From: Opitutaceae bacterium TAV5
Lineage (GTDB): Bacteria; Verrucomicrobiota; Verrucomicrobiia; Opitutales; Opitutaceae
Assembly: GCA_000242935.3 (NCBI GenBank)
Contig: CP007053.1
Coordinates: forward strand, 4,015,001-4,079,000
Direction of reading: 5' to 3'
DNA length: 64,000 nt
The notes below the pieces were generated by a model. The model was not told where the DNA came from. It was given only the letters and a program-made list of their open reading frames with translations, and did not search any database. Both the position numbers and the translations under genes were made by a program. Below are positions 26,809-36,882 of this stretch, one piece after another; the first letter of the stretch is position 1, and each line of letters opens with the position of its first letter.

Positions 26809-28351
26809 TCGATTCCCCGTTGCCGCCCGCGGATTCATCGAACCGGCCGCTTCCGCCCACCGGTTCCAGAAGCATGCGCACCACGTCGGCGGCGCCGTAA
26901 CTGTCCGCCCCCGGTTGCAGGTAGCGGGCGATCCCGGCCACATCGGCGCCTGCGGTGACGAGGGGCAATTCCTCGGCGAGGGGATCGCCGGAGGCGCTGG
27001 CGGTTTTGCCGGACAGGCGCTGGCCGAGGCCGACCGCGGAGAGCAGCGCATTGCAGAGGCATTTGCGTCCCGCGCTTTCACAGGCAGCGCCGCCCTTGCG
27101 CACGAAATCCGCTTCCGGCTCGGCGGAACAACGATACCCCAGAGAACCATCCGGACGCCGCCAGGTCTGCCGCATGTATCCAAGATCGCATATACGTTTG
27201 CGGGCCGCATAGGGCGCAGCGTCCGAGAGCGTGTCACCGAGCTGGAGCACCTTGAAGGGAAACCCGGTGGGTGAGGCGCGAGGATCGGTAAACACCCCGG
27301 CGCGACCTTCACGGCTGAGCGCGCAGGCGCGGCGTTTGATGTCGGCGGAAAGCCCGGATTCCCGGCAAAAGGCAAAGGCCGTGCCGACCTGCACGCCGGT
27401 CGCGCCCTGGGCAATCGCATCCGCCAGCCGGCCGGTCCGGGCGCAGGCTCCGGCCAGCCAGAAGGGCACGCCGAGTTCGCGGATTTTGGCGAGGTCGGGG
27501 ACATCGCGCGGACCGTAAACGGGCTCGCCATCGTCGCTCAGTTGCAGGGCGCCTCGCGGGGGGGCGTTGTGACCGCCGGCAGGTTCGCCTTCGACGACGA
27601 AACCATCCACGCGGCCGTTGGCCTTGCGGGCCAGCGTCGTGGCGAGCGGGGCAGAGCTCACGATGGCGAGAAAATAAGGACGATCGAGCGCGGGCGGAGT
27701 CGTCGGCGGCGCCGGAGATGCGGCAGAGGCAGGCTGCGCGGAAAACGAGGCTGCGAAAAACTCCGCGGGATCAAACCTGACGCGAGCCGTCGCGCCCGGT
27801 TCGGCGTCCTCGACGGGCAGGTCGAGTTCGGCGGCCTCGCCGCGCGCGAAGCGGTCGAGCACGCCGGGGATGGCTCGCGGGATACCCGCGCCCATGAGCA
27901 CGTAGTTCACGCCGGCGAGCATGGCCCCGTAGAGTGAGGCCATCGTGGGGAAGGCGATTTTTTCCAGCAGGTTGATGCCGATCACGCCGTCGTGTCCCTC
28001 CCTGGCGAGAAAGACTTCCACGAAATTGGCGACCACGGTGAGTTCCGTCAGGGCCTGCGAGGGCGTCACGGATGGCATGGGCACTGCCAGGTACGGTTTC
28101 CCGGCGGGTTTGCCGCCGGGTATGAAATAGCGGTCGAGGATGCGGGCCGTCATCGCCGGGACGGGGAACTGGCCGAGGGCACGTCGCAGGTGACCGTCGA
28201 TGTCACCCTGTTGCAGGCTGCGCGAGAGCACGACGGCCAGAATCGTGCCGGACACGACGCCCAGCTGGCCAAGTTGCGATACGGTGCGAGCCAGACGCCA
28301 GCCCGAAACGGCGACGCCCATACCGCCCTGAATGATAATCGGGTGTGACAT
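26771..28351 (-). CDS. Nitronate monooxygenase / 2-nitropropane dioxygenase-like flavoprotein
   Basis: Encodes 526 residues, longer than ordinary NMO (~320-360) because of inserts around residues 190-240 and a ~150-residue C-terminal part. The TIM-barrel FMN-binding signs are present: IIIQGGMGVAVSGWRLA at the N-terminus, the active-site-type stretch EGEPAGGHNAPPRG and the phosphate-binding GATGVQVGTAFAFC. Several Cys in the C-terminal part (YRCSAEPEADF, RKCLCNAL) are unusual. Family members oxidise nitronates or act as FabK-like or PfaD-like reductases; this length with an extra domain is nearer to the long uncharacterised class. No neighbour explains its role in a glycan cluster. Confidence 0.82.
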   Translation of the reverse strand: MSHPIIIQGGMGVAVSGWRLARTVSQLGQLGVVSGTILAVVLSRSLQQGDIDGHLRRALGQFPVPAMTARILDRYFIPGGKPAGKPYLAVPMPSVTPSQALTELTVVANFVEVFLAREGHDGVIGINLLEKIAFPTMASLYGAMLAGVNYVLMGAGIPRAIPGVLDRFARGEAAELDLPVEDAEPGATARVRFDPAEFFAASFSAQPASAASPAPPTTPPALDRPYFLAIVSSAPLATTLARKANGRVDGFVVEGEPAGGHNAPPRGALQLSDDGEPVYGPRDVPDLAKIRELGVPFWLAGACARTGRLADAIAQGATGVQVGTAFAFCRESGLSADIKRRACALSREGRAGVFTDPRASPTGFPFKVLQLGDTLSDAAPYAARKRICDLGYMRQTWRRPDGSLGYRCSAEPEADFVRKGGAACESAGRKCLCNALLSAVGLGQRLSGKTASASGDPLAEELPLVTAGADVAGIARYLQPGADSYGAADVVRMLLEPVGGSGRFDESAGGNGESIIDAPVAHMTPA

Positions 28352-28365
28352 ATGATTGTTCTATC

Positions 28366-28391
28366 CTCCCCGGAGTCGACTCCAGGGGGAG
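28366..28391. promoter_or_regulatory. Palindrome upstream of the flavoprotein gene
   Basis: A perfect 12-nt core GGAGTCGACTCC (28372-28383) is extended on both sides by CTCCCC and GGGGGAG with one unpaired base. It lies 15 bp before the start codon of the minus-strand flavoprotein gene, in a position suited to a repressor site. No regulator can be matched to it. Confidence 0.45.
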
Positions 28392-28554
28392 AAAACCAGC
28401 GTGGCGGCTGCTTTCTTAAACCGCTTGCAGGGGCTCAAAGGAAGGGGCATCTGCCTGGAAACAGTGGTATTCCATGAGCTACTGATGGCAGGTAGATATT
28501 ATTATGTGTCGATCGAAGGAGGCAGCATGACGGGAAAGGATGCTCAACCGTGCC

Positions 28555-30972
28555 TCAGGGCGTGACAAAACCCGCTCCCGCCTCCCGGACCGTGGTCTTG
28601 CCTGGAATCGTCAGCAACGGAAAGGCCACCCGGCGCATGCCGGCGCGGTCGATTTCCATGCCCGGGTCGCCGGTGATATCGAAAAGCGTGGTGCCATCAG
28701 GACCCGGCCGCGCGGCGTCGACCTTGAGGCCGCGTCCGCTGCCGTCGGCAAATCGCAACAGCAACCAGCCCGAGGGCGGACGCGCCAAGGTGCCGGCGAC
28801 GCGGAGCGTGGCGTTTCCGTTGTTTTCCGGGCTGGCGTCGGCGGGAGCGGGCAGGCGGGTGAGCGAGAGCACGTCGACGGGCGAGGCGTGCGGACCGGAA
28901 ACCAGCGTGGAGCCTCCGCGTGCGAGAACGGTGCCGGCGGCGGCCCAGCGCCAGGCGTTTTGTGCGCCGCCATCGGCCGCCGTTGAAACGCCGGCGGCCC
29001 GGCCGCGCAGGCTCCATTCGCCGATAGCGGCGGGACGATCGGGAAGCGCGAGCATCCAGAAGTCGGTGCGACCTCCGGCGAGGTCGATCCTGGCCAGCAC
29101 CGCCGAACCGTCTGCGGAGCGTCCCCAGGTGATGCCATCGATTTTCGGGCGCTCGCCTTTTGCGACCGGTTCGTGGATGGCCGCCCACAGCGTGATCTCC
29201 GATGAGCGCACTTCGCGGCGGCGATAAAGATGCCAGCCGGGGAAACTGTCCTTCTTCGCTGCATCCTGGGCGGTGGGGCGCACGCGTGGCATCCGGCTGA
29301 GCCAGCTCGTCGAACCTTCCTGCGGAGCGAGAAACATGCGGATGGCGACGCCGCTTTTTTCCCCGGTCCAGGTGACGTTGAAATCGCTGCGGGTGTCCAC
29401 GCGTTGCGGCGAGCGCAGCAGGTGGCGCCAGCCCTTGTCCGCGGAGGCGGTGCCGCGCAACACGGCGGCCATTGTCTCGCCAGCCGCGACCAGCGGAGCG
29501 GAGACCGTTTGCGCGGCAGCCTCGTCTTCAGTCTGGCGCAGGTATGATTCGTGGACCGCGCCGCCTTGCAGCCAGAATGCGTCGACAACGTAACCGGACC
29601 GGGGTCCGGTCCGCACCTGGATCAGCGTGCGTTCCGACCGTGTGATGCCCTCGAAGGCCGGACCGGGCGAGGCGGCGGTGATGGCGCTGACCTGTCCGCC
29701 GGAGGCCGTGCCGTCATCGTAATCGAGCAGGGCGCTGCGCGCCCAGTGGCCGCCCCAGGGGCCGAACGGGCCACGCGGCCGCTGCAGGGCGGCGGGCTCG
29801 GCCACGGAGGTGTTGTGGGCGAGGGGCGACATGTGGAAGTAGCGGTTGTTGGCCGGCTGGAACGGATAACCGGCGTCGGGGAGCACTTCCTGCCCGTGCG
29901 CCCAGAGCTGGAGGGAGAGGCGGCTGTCGTGGAGGTGGCCGCCGCCGTAGCGCCCGCCGCCGGTGAGCCGCGGGACGGAGAGGTGCAGCTCCATGTCGGA
30001 GCCGGCGAGGATGAAGTGCCCGAAATCCGGATACGCGCGGGTTTGGGGAGCACGGGGCGAGGCTCCGGGCAACGGCGTCCAGTGCGTGTCGTTGACCGGC
30101 ACGGCGCGTCCGCCCGGCATGGTGAAGCCGTTCTGGACGACTTCGAGCATCCGGAGCCGCGCGGCGAGATCGCTCAGCCCCGCGGTGTCGACCGGCGCGA
30201 GGCCGGAGTCGGCGGCGGCCTGCAGCATGGGGATGAGCAGCCTGAGGTTGCCGGTGACCTGGCGGGCGTAGGAGACGGTGCCTTCCTGCCACATGTTGTC
30301 GGCATCCCAGAAAACCGGGTCCCATGCGAGCTGGCGGGCGAGGGCTTCGCACCGCAGCAGGAGCGGACGGTCGCCGAGCACGAGCGCGAGGCTCGCGGCG
30401 TGGCGCAGCCCGAACGGCGTGTAATTGGTGACCATGCCGGGCTGGTCCATCAGTTTCAGGAATGCGGCGCTGTACCTCCGCAGCCATGCGTCCACTTCGG
30501 CTCGCCGGAAGGGCGTGGAGCCGTTCTCGCGCCAGACGGGCGCCTCGCGCACCAGGGCAAAGGCGATCACGGCGGGGTAGGGGATGAACTGGCCCTCGCT
30601 GTGACCCTTGACCGGCGGTTCGGAAAACGGCCGGGAGGCGAGGCCGCCCAGGATGGCGGCGGCGCGTTCGGCTGCGGCCTGGTCGCGTTCGCGGTTCCAG
30701 AGATGGGCGAGTTGCCAGGCGGTCCATTCGACCGGCGGCCGGATACTGGAAATGACGGGCTTCGAGCCCTGCGCCTGACGGAAAAGGACGTCGGGCGGGG
30801 TGGCGCGGGCGTCGCGGGTGGCGGTTTGCAGGGTGGCGACGGAAACGACGGCCTGCGTGCCTGTCGCGGCATTCTCGAACGGCTCCCGGGAGGCGGCCGG
30901 AACGGACGGGAGAGCGGCAAGAACGGAAAAGACTGACAGGAGGGAACGCAGGCTTCGGTTCGGGCGATTCAC
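28555..30972 (-). CDS. Secreted heparinase II/III-like polysaccharide lyase
   Basis: Encodes 805 residues from a GTG start at 30972 (VNRPNRSLRSLLSVFSVLAA), which produces a signal peptide; the ATG further upstream would add a Pro/Arg-rich leader. Residues ~60-380 form helix pairs of an (alpha/alpha) toroid (GMVTNYTPFGLRHAASLALV). The heparinase II/III C-terminal beta-domain starts with RYGGGHLHDSRLSLQLWAHG and EVLPDAGYP, containing the conserved His of the family. It should cleave an acidic polysaccharide by beta-elimination in the periplasm or outside. The pseudopilin gene lies 101 bp upstream on the same strand. The exact PL family (PL12, PL15, PL17 or PL21-like) cannot be settled from reading. 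Confidence 0.82.
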   Translation of the reverse strand: MNRPNRSLRSLLSVFSVLAALPSVPAASREPFENAATGTQAVVSVATLQTATRDARATPPDVLFRQAQGSKPVISSIRPPVEWTAWQLAHLWNRERDQAAAERAAAILGGLASRPFSEPPVKGHSEGQFIPYPAVIAFALVREAPVWRENGSTPFRRAEVDAWLRRYSAAFLKLMDQPGMVTNYTPFGLRHAASLALVLGDRPLLLRCEALARQLAWDPVFWDADNMWQEGTVSYARQVTGNLRLLIPMLQAAADSGLAPVDTAGLSDLAARLRMLEVVQNGFTMPGGRAVPVNDTHWTPLPGASPRAPQTRAYPDFGHFILAGSDMELHLSVPRLTGGGRYGGGHLHDSRLSLQLWAHGQEVLPDAGYPFQPANNRYFHMSPLAHNTSVAEPAALQRPRGPFGPWGGHWARSALLDYDDGTASGGQVSAITAASPGPAFEGITRSERTLIQVRTGPRSGYVVDAFWLQGGAVHESYLRQTEDEAAAQTVSAPLVAAGETMAAVLRGTASADKGWRHLLRSPQRVDTRSDFNVTWTGEKSGVAIRMFLAPQEGSTSWLSRMPRVRPTAQDAAKKDSFPGWHLYRRREVRSSEITLWAAIHEPVAKGERPKIDGITWGRSADGSAVLARIDLAGGRTDFWMLALPDRPAAIGEWSLRGRAAGVSTAADGGAQNAWRWAAAGTVLARGGSTLVSGPHASPVDVLSLTRLPAPADASPENNGNATLRVAGTLARPPSGWLLLRFADGSGRGLKVDAARPGPDGTTLFDITGDPGMEIDRAGMRRVAFPLLTIPGKTTVREAGAGFVTP

Positions 30973-31073
30973 GGTAAGGACAGGAAGAAGGGGCGGATGT
31001 CGTGGACGGACGGGAATGGACAGGAGCCGTGCAGGGGCGCGTCCCTGTCTGCCTGGCCGATCCATCAAGCCTG

Positions 31074-31718
31074 TCAGTTGTTCACGTGGAAGACTTTTGT
31101 CCAGGAGGGATCGACGACATATTCAACGTGTCCGTCCCAGTAGGCCACATTGATACCGTTGCCATGCATCCATTCGGGCCTGCCGCCTTTTACGCAATTC
31201 TCGAATTTCGCGTCACTCAGATAGTCGTTGGTATCAGGGGTGACGGCGTCGGCAAACTGGGGAACCCGGGTGAGTTGTCCCAGTTCCGATTCCAGGCTGA
31301 TGGTCCTGTCGGGCTTGAGCAGGATATAGGAAATCGTTTTCCACTGGCCGGCGAAAGGATTTGTGGCGTACTGCTCCAGGGCATCACGATCGGACGGACA
31401 CTGGAAAAGCGGGGTGGTTTTTTTCTCTTCCGGATTGGGCTTCAGGTAGGTGTAGAGCTGTTCAAACCAGTAAACGGTGCCTCCCTGACCGTCGTCCGTA
31501 ACGAAAGGGGAGGTGATCACCCTTCCCCGGTTGTCATGGGTGAAGAGCTGGGAAGCCAGGCAGAGCTGCCGGAGATTGCTGGCGCAGTTTACCCTGCGCG
31601 CGGCGCCACGAACCTTGCCGGTGACCGGGATGATGATCGCGGCCAGAATGCCGATGATCGCGATCACCGTGAGAAGTTCGATCAGGGTAAAACCGCGACG
31701 GGTGTGCTGAGTTTCCAT
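31074..31718 (-). CDS. Pseudopilin-like protein with H-X9-DG C-terminus
   Basis: Encodes 214 residues: leader METQHTRR, then [20 protein letters not shown] with E at +5, SNLRQLCLASQLF and Cys residues at about 40 and 48. The H-X9-DG ending is exact: H in WMHGNGINVAYWDGHVEYV is nine residues before DG. It is one of seven such genes or fragments in the window. It sits directly upstream of the heparinase-like gene and is preceded by an AT-rich likely promoter, so the pair may form a two-gene unit. Confidence 0.92.
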   Translation of the reverse strand: METQHTRRGFTLIELLTVIAIIGILAAIIIPVTGKVRGAARRVNCASNLRQLCLASQLFTHDNRGRVITSPFVTDDGQGGTVYWFEQLYTYLKPNPEEKKTTPLFQCPSDRDALEQYATNPFAGQWKTISYILLKPDRTISLESELGQLTRVPQFADAVTPDTNDYLSDAKFENCVKGGRPEWMHGNGINVAYWDGHVEYVVDPSWTKVFHVNN

Positions 31719-32046
31719 ATCTAATAAGTGATAAATTTAAGAATTTTTAACAAAACTGATTTTGTAAAGCAAAATTCATGCCTGAACGGTGAAGTCCGGG
31801 AAGAATGCTTGGTTTTAGGGGGCGAATCAGCAGATTCTTCATCGCGGAAGAGGGAGGAATCGGCGGACAGGAATCACGGTTCTGCTGACCGGAAATAATA
31901 AGAGAACGCCCGATTTTTATCGTTATGTCAGCCTGATGCGGCTCAACAGGGGGCGTACGTGTGGCCCGGAGCGGCGGTTCGCCGCGTGCGTCCCGTCGAA
32001 ACCGCCAACGGGTTTGGCGCTGGCGGCGTGCCGGCCACCTTTCCGG
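31719..32046. other. Intergenic region (328 bp): promoter-like AT-rich part and glpK 3' hairpins
   Basis: The part next to the pseudopilin (31719-31800) is strongly AT-rich and holds a perfect inverted repeat ACAAAA-CTGA-TTTTGT at 31750-31765, a candidate operator or promoter-proximal site. The part next to glpK holds GC-rich short hairpins (31971-31985; CCGCCA/TGGCGG at 32002-32026) without T-runs that might end glpK transcription. I see no gene here. Confidence 0.5.
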
Positions 32047-33591
32047 TCATATGGGCAGCGCCCAGCCTTTGGCTCGTTCGACGGCCCGGGACCAGCCGCG
32101 GCGAAGGGCATCCATATCGGTTTGCGGGCGCGAAGGCCTGAAGGTTCCTTCCGTATCGGCTTTCCAGATATGATCGAGCGCGGCGCGGTTTTCCCAGACG
32201 CCGGCGGCGAGGCCGGCGAGGAAGGCGGCGCCGAGGGCGGTGGTCTCGATCTGGCGCGGGCGGATGACGGTGGCGCCGAGCAGGTCGGCCTGGAATTGCA
32301 GCATCGTGGCGCTGCGGGCGACGCCGCCGTCCACGCGCAGTTCGCGCAGGCGCAGGCCGCTGTCGCGCTCCATGCAGGTGATGAGATCGGCGCTTTGCAG
32401 CGCGATGGATTCGAGCGCGGCGCGGCAGATGTGGGCGCGGGTGGTGCCGCGGGTGAGGCCCACGAGCGCGCCGCGCGCGTACGGGTCCCAGTGCGGCGCG
32501 CCGAGGCCGGCGAAGGCGGGCACGAGGAACGCGCCGCCGGCATCCGGCACGCTGGCGGCGAGTTCGTCGAGTTCGCGGGCGGTACGGACGAGCTGGAGCT
32601 CGTCGCGCAGCCACTTGACGGCCGCGCCGCCGACGAAGACGGAGCCTTCGAGCGCGTATTCGATGGCGGTGCGGCCGCCGCCGGGCCGGTCGAGGCGCCA
32701 GGCGACCGTAGTGAGCAGGTTGTTACGCGAGGCCACGGCTTTTTCGCCCGTGTGCATGAGCAGGAAGCAGCCGGTGCCGTACGTATTCTTGACCATGCCG
32801 GGAGTGCGGCAGGCCTGGCCGAAGAGCGCGGCCTGCTGGTCGCCGGCGATGCCGGCGATCGGGACGCCGGCGGGCGAGAGGTGAGGCGCGACGTGACCGC
32901 AGATTTCGGAGCTGCTGCGGATTTCGGCGAGGAGCGAGCGGGGGATGCGGAAGAGGGAGAGCAGGTCGTCGTCCCATTCGCCGGTGTGGATGTTGCAGAG
33001 GAGAGTGCGGGAGGCGTTGGTGATGTCGGTGGCGTGGACTCGGCGGCCGGTGAGTTGCCAGAGGAGCCAGGTATCGACGGTGCCGAAGAGGAGGCGGCCG
33101 GCTTCGGCATCGGCGCGGGCGCCGGGCACGTGATCGAGAATCCAGGCGAGTTTGGTGGCGGAGAAATACGGGTCGAGGCGGAGCCCGGTTTTTTGAGTGA
33201 CGAGCGGCTCGACGCCGTCGTTGCGGAGGCGTTCGCAGGCGTCAGCGGTGCGGCGGTCCTGCCAGACGATGGCGTTGTAGACGGGTTGTCCGGTGTCGCG
33301 ACGCCAGACGAGGGTGGTCTCGCGCTGGTTGGTGATGCCGACGGCGGCGATGGCCTTGGCGGAGAGGCCGGCGCGGGCGAGCGCCTCCACGGCGGTGGCG
33401 CTCTGCGTGGCCCAGATTTCGAGCGGGTCGTGTTCAACGTGGCCGGGTTGCGGATAGATTTGAGCAAACTCCTTCTGGGCGATGGCGACGGCTTCGCCGG
33501 TGTCGTCAAAAACGATGGCGCGCGAACTGGTGGTGCCCTGGTCGAGAGCGAGAATGTGGCGCGGGCGGCGGGCGGGGCGGGATGTGCTCAT
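32047..33591 (-). CDS. glpK: Glycerol kinase
   Basis: Encodes 514 residues, close to the usual ~500. FGGY-kinase landmarks are intact: [16 protein letters not shown] at residues 17-32, [19 protein letters not shown], the [11 protein letters not shown] active-site region and the C-terminal [20 protein letters not shown]. These are diagnostic of GlpK rather than other FGGY sugar kinases. It makes sn-glycerol 3-phosphate from glycerol and ATP in the cytoplasm. No glycerol facilitator (glpF) or G3P dehydrogenase is next to it; instead it lies between two pseudopilin genes in a polysaccharide cluster, 69 bp after the second. Its place here may reflect a glycerol-containing glycan, or chance. Confidence 0.95.
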   Translation of the reverse strand: MSTSRPARRPRHILALDQGTTSSRAIVFDDTGEAVAIAQKEFAQIYPQPGHVEHDPLEIWATQSATAVEALARAGLSAKAIAAVGITNQRETTLVWRRDTGQPVYNAIVWQDRRTADACERLRNDGVEPLVTQKTGLRLDPYFSATKLAWILDHVPGARADAEAGRLLFGTVDTWLLWQLTGRRVHATDITNASRTLLCNIHTGEWDDDLLSLFRIPRSLLAEIRSSSEICGHVAPHLSPAGVPIAGIAGDQQAALFGQACRTPGMVKNTYGTGCFLLMHTGEKAVASRNNLLTTVAWRLDRPGGGRTAIEYALEGSVFVGGAAVKWLRDELQLVRTARELDELAASVPDAGGAFLVPAFAGLGAPHWDPYARGALVGLTRGTTRAHICRAALESIALQSADLITCMERDSGLRLRELRVDGGVARSATMLQFQADLLGATVIRPRQIETTALGAAFLAGLAAGVWENRAALDHIWKADTEGTFRPSRPQTDMDALRRGWSRAVERAKGWALPI

Positions 33592-33660
33592 GCCACAGGA
33601 TAGGCATGATCGCGGCGGGGCAACAAGTCAGGTGTGGTTGATGGCGGGAAGGCCGGCGGC

Positions 33661-34260
33661 TCACTGCGGGTTCCAGAGCTGCGGTTCTTTCGCAGCGTCG
33701 GGAAACGCGGTGTTTTTGAGCACCGATCCGTCCAGACGGACGGCGTGGGCGACGGCATCGTGACGGTATTCGATGACGGCATCGGCAATGTTTTCCTCGA
33801 TACGGAAGTTGCCGGCGTCTGCGAGAAGGAGCGGGTTGGTGGCGATGCCGGAGAGGCGGGTGTTTTTGAGCAGCGTGTTGAAACCGTAGCTGAGTCCGTA
33901 ATAGGGAGTCTCGTCGACGGGGCAGAGGTAGATTTTTTCCGCGCCGCGGGGCCAGACGGCATCGTTGTCGTGCGAGACGAGCCACGGGTAGATGCGCCGG
34001 TGCCAGCGTTGTCCGGTCACCAGTTCATCGGTGTCGGTTGCCGTGGTTTCGTAGGGAAGGCGTTCGTTGTTTTCCTGGGCAAAGAGAATGAAGGCCGTCT
34101 GGAGTTGCCGCAGGTTGGAAATGCACTGGACGGCGCGGGCTTTTCCCCGGACGGCGCCGACTACAGGGATGAGGATCCCGGCGAGAATCCCGATGATGGC
34201 GATGACGACCAGAAGTTCGATCAGTGTGAAGCCGGTGTTGGACAGGCGTGTTTTTTTCAT
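33661..34260 (-). CDS. Pseudopilin-like protein with H-X9-DG C-terminus
   Basis: Encodes 199 residues: [20 protein letters not shown] leader and hydrophobic helix, C[20 protein letters not shown], and the H-X9-DG ending ([17 protein letters not shown]). It is the shortest full pseudopilin here. Its start overlaps the GH130 stop by 4 bp (ATGA), so translation is coupled to that cytoplasmic phosphorylase. This argues that the pseudopilin belongs to the same glycan pathway. Confidence 0.92.
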   Translation of the reverse strand: MKKTRLSNTGFTLIELLVVIAIIGILAGILIPVVGAVRGKARAVQCISNLRQLQTAFILFAQENNERLPYETTATDTDELVTGQRWHRRIYPWLVSHDNDAVWPRGAEKIYLCPVDETPYYGLSYGFNTLLKNTRLSGIATNPLLLADAGNFRIEENIADAVIEYRHDAVAHAVRLDGSVLKNTAFPDAAKEPQLWNPQ

Positions 34261-35555
34261 GAGTCGTGAATGACGGATTTATGGAGATTTCCATTCGTCC
34301 GGAGGGATTCTCCCTGCGGGTCGAATGTTTCGACGAAGCGGACCAGAGCGGCGAAGTTGATCCGGGCGACGCCACAGACGGTATCGGCAGCGCCATACGT
34401 CATGAGCAGATCGTCCCCCGAGCGGATTGCTCCGCAGGTAAAGACACACGGGATGGTGAATTCTCCCTCCCGTTCCCAATCGGCCTCTGCGTGGAAGAGG
34501 CGCGCGGCGGCGCGATGGCGAAGCACGGGAAGGCCATCGGGCACGTCTTCAAGGATCATGAAACTCTGGGTGTAGCCGGTGATGTCGTCCTTCTTGCCGT
34601 GATAGGGGAGAAGCCAGCGGCGGGCATCGATACGCAGCGGCGGAGAGCTGCCCCCGACGCGGTTGGCTTCCCAGTCGAGCAACGGTGCGGCCAGCGGCTG
34701 ATCGAGGAAGGCGCGGGTCGCGAGGTCTTCGGGCGAACGGGCGGCCGCGATGAACATGACAGGCTTGTCGGGACAATCGGCGGAGTAGGGACGCGGCGTG
34801 CGCGGGCGGTGGATCATCACGCAGGCAGGTTTTCCATCGATCGGAAGCTTTTCGGGAAAGAGAAACACATCGCGATTGTCGCTGCGCCCGGGATCGCTCA
34901 GCGGTCCGAGATAGACGAACGCGCGGTCATACCGGCGGGCGGCCAAGGCGTCGAGGTCCACACGCCAGAGCGCGGTGACGGTGAGATTCTCGCGGACGGC
35001 CCGCCCCCCGGGAGCATCGGGCTGGCGAGCCCAGGCGGGCGCGCATTGCATGGGATCGTCATGCAACCAGTAAGGGCCGGGCGGGAAAATCCGGCAGGCG
35101 GCGCTCAGGTAAACGCCACCGTCAAAGTCGAAAAGACGCGGGTCCTCGATGCACCCGTTGGCGTAATCGGGAACATGGCGGCCGGAGGGCAGCTCCACGT
35201 GGAGTTCTTCAAACGTAGCACGAAGGCGCGGGTAGAGCGCGGGTGCGGAAAAGTCGGGCGTCCACGTGTCTCCCTCGTCATCGCTCCACGCATAACCGAG
35301 GCAGATCGGATACGGCAGCGGGGCGGCGCGGCCGGCAAACGGACTGCCGGGACCGGAAGCGCGAAAGAGCATGTGTATCCGTTTTTCTCCGGCACGGCGA
35401 AAGATGGCCGGATTGAGAACCATGGCGGAGGCCCAGGGGACATCGGCGCGCGGCACGAGAAAGGGACGCGGTTGCCGGCGGAGCGCGGGTGGCGCAACGG
35501 TGCGGGCGGTGGTGTGTTGCTCGACAGCGAATGGCATGGGGAGAAAAGAGGACAT
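34257..35555 (-). CDS. GH130 glycoside phosphorylase / hydrolase
   Basis: Encodes 432 residues without a signal peptide. Five-bladed propeller motifs of GH130 are visible: VLNPAIF (47-52), GCIEDPRLF with the catalytic-region Asp at 138, [19 protein letters not shown] and [20 protein letters not shown]. The family splits beta-mannosides (or some beta-glucans) with phosphate, giving mannose 1-phosphate; a few members are hydrolases. The basic PRPFLVPR segment near the N-terminus resembles the phosphate-binding part of phosphorylase members. It is first of the coupled pair with the pseudopilin at 33661 and 11 bp after the beta-helix gene. A mannose-containing substrate for the locus is inferred. 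Confidence 0.88.
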   Translation of the reverse strand: MSSFLPMPFAVEQHTTARTVAPPALRRQPRPFLVPRADVPWASAMVLNPAIFRRAGEKRIHMLFRASGPGSPFAGRAAPLPYPICLGYAWSDDEGDTWTPDFSAPALYPRLRATFEELHVELPSGRHVPDYANGCIEDPRLFDFDGGVYLSAACRIFPPGPYWLHDDPMQCAPAWARQPDAPGGRAVRENLTVTALWRVDLDALAARRYDRAFVYLGPLSDPGRSDNRDVFLFPEKLPIDGKPACVMIHRPRTPRPYSADCPDKPVMFIAAARSPEDLATRAFLDQPLAAPLLDWEANRVGGSSPPLRIDARRWLLPYHGKKDDITGYTQSFMILEDVPDGLPVLRHRAAARLFHAEADWEREGEFTIPCVFTCGAIRSGDDLLMTYGAADTVCGVARINFAALVRFVETFDPQGESLRTNGNLHKSVIHDS

Positions 35556-35566
35556 TTCGGTATTGA

Positions 35567-36757
35567 TCAGGGGAATACGCGTGCGCTCCAGCTGAAGCCG
35601 AGAGCCCGCTCGGGTGCTTCCCTGAAATGCACCTCGAAGGAGTCGGCCGTGCGGTTGTCGACCCAGAAGGAGGAAGACTCGGCCGCGGGTGTGACGGAAA
35701 CGTGGATGGGCGCCTGCATCAGGCCGTGCCGGACGACGACGGATTTTTTGCCGGCGGCGAGGGTGGCCGTGCCGGAATTCCCGGTGCGGGCGGCGGCTCC
35801 GCCGGTGTTGCCCTCGAAACGGTTGCCGCGGTCTTTCTCCATCGGCGGCAATTTTACGCCGGCGGTGCCCTGGAGCACGTTGTCAGCGATGAGGTTGTTG
35901 TGCATCCGGTCTCCGTTGACGGTCTCGATGAACCAGGTGTCGGGCCGGTTGGAGTGCATCCAGTTCAGGGCGATGATGTTGTTGTGGACGTGATTGCCGC
36001 CGCCGCCATCGTCCTCGAGCAGGATGGCGGCGCGGGTGAACTGGTTGACCTCGTTGGCGACAAACCACGTCTTGTTGGTATTGAGCAGGCGGAGCACCAC
36101 GCCGGAGTTGCTGACAAACCAGTTGCTGATGATCCGGTTTTGCGTGGCGTATTCAAGATTCAGGCACACGTCGGTGGCCTGGAAGATCGAGTTGTTGATG
36201 AACAGGCCTCCGGGAACGATGCGGGCGGGAAACGGCCGCGGCAGCGCGGTATCCTGCGTGATTTCAACGCAGGTGCGCATGTAGGCGAAACGGCAGCGTT
36301 CGATGCGAAGAACATCGCCGTTGGCGGCGTGAATGCCGCCGATGGCAGGCGTGCCGACGACGACGAGGTCATAAAACCCCAGGTCCGCATTGAGGTCGGG
36401 ATTGGTTTCGGCCGGTTTGGTCACCGTTTCGAAGAGCCACTTCCCGGAAAAATTGTCGGCGGGGATGATTTTGGTCGAGGCATCCCTGGCCTTGGCGTCC
36501 ATGACGCCCTGAAAAACCACGCGGCGCGTCAGCTTGACCGGCCTGATCAGGGTGTAGGTCCGGGCTCCCAGCACGATAACCCCGCCCCGCTCTCCGAGCG
36601 CGGTGACCGCGGCATGGATGTCAGGATAATGGTCGGCATGCACCACACCGTCGACGGGCTGTCTCGCCTCGGGGAGGCGCGGTGCAGGCGGGGATGCGGC
36701 AAGAACGGAAAGGAGCAGGGACATGGTCAGGGCCAGAGAGAAGACGACAGATTTCAT
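35567..36757 (-). CDS. Secreted right-handed beta-helix protein (pectate-lyase-like)
   Basis: Encodes 396 residues from the ATG at 36757 (MKSVVFSLALTMSLLLSVLA), giving a signal peptide. The body starts with a Pectate_lyase_3-like opening (YPDIHAAVTALGERGGVIVL) and continues in parallel beta-helix coils with Asn ladders (FINNSIFQATDVCLNLEYAT, NHVHNNIIALNWMHSN). It may be a lyase, epimerase or glycan-binding protein; no catalytic pattern could be assigned. It is clearly related to the plus-strand protein at 37901-38899 (shared VPGGLFI-N-NSI and Q-TQ-ISN blocks). It is 11 bp upstream of the GH130 gene. Confidence 0.82.
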   Translation of the reverse strand: MKSVVFSLALTMSLLLSVLAASPPAPRLPEARQPVDGVVHADHYPDIHAAVTALGERGGVIVLGARTYTLIRPVKLTRRVVFQGVMDAKARDASTKIIPADNFSGKWLFETVTKPAETNPDLNADLGFYDLVVVGTPAIGGIHAANGDVLRIERCRFAYMRTCVEITQDTALPRPFPARIVPGGLFINNSIFQATDVCLNLEYATQNRIISNWFVSNSGVVLRLLNTNKTWFVANEVNQFTRAAILLEDDGGGGNHVHNNIIALNWMHSNRPDTWFIETVNGDRMHNNLIADNVLQGTAGVKLPPMEKDRGNRFEGNTGGAAARTGNSGTATLAAGKKSVVVRHGLMQAPIHVSVTPAAESSSFWVDNRTADSFEVHFREAPERALGFSWSARVFP

Positions 36758-36882
36758 TAAAGGATGGATGGCCGGGCCTGCTGGTACGCCCGTCGGGGCG
36801 GGAACAAAGCAGGTTCCGTGCGGCCCGGCCAAATCCGGCAGGCGATGCCGGACCGGCCTGGAAGGCGGGAGGCAGGGCGGGT

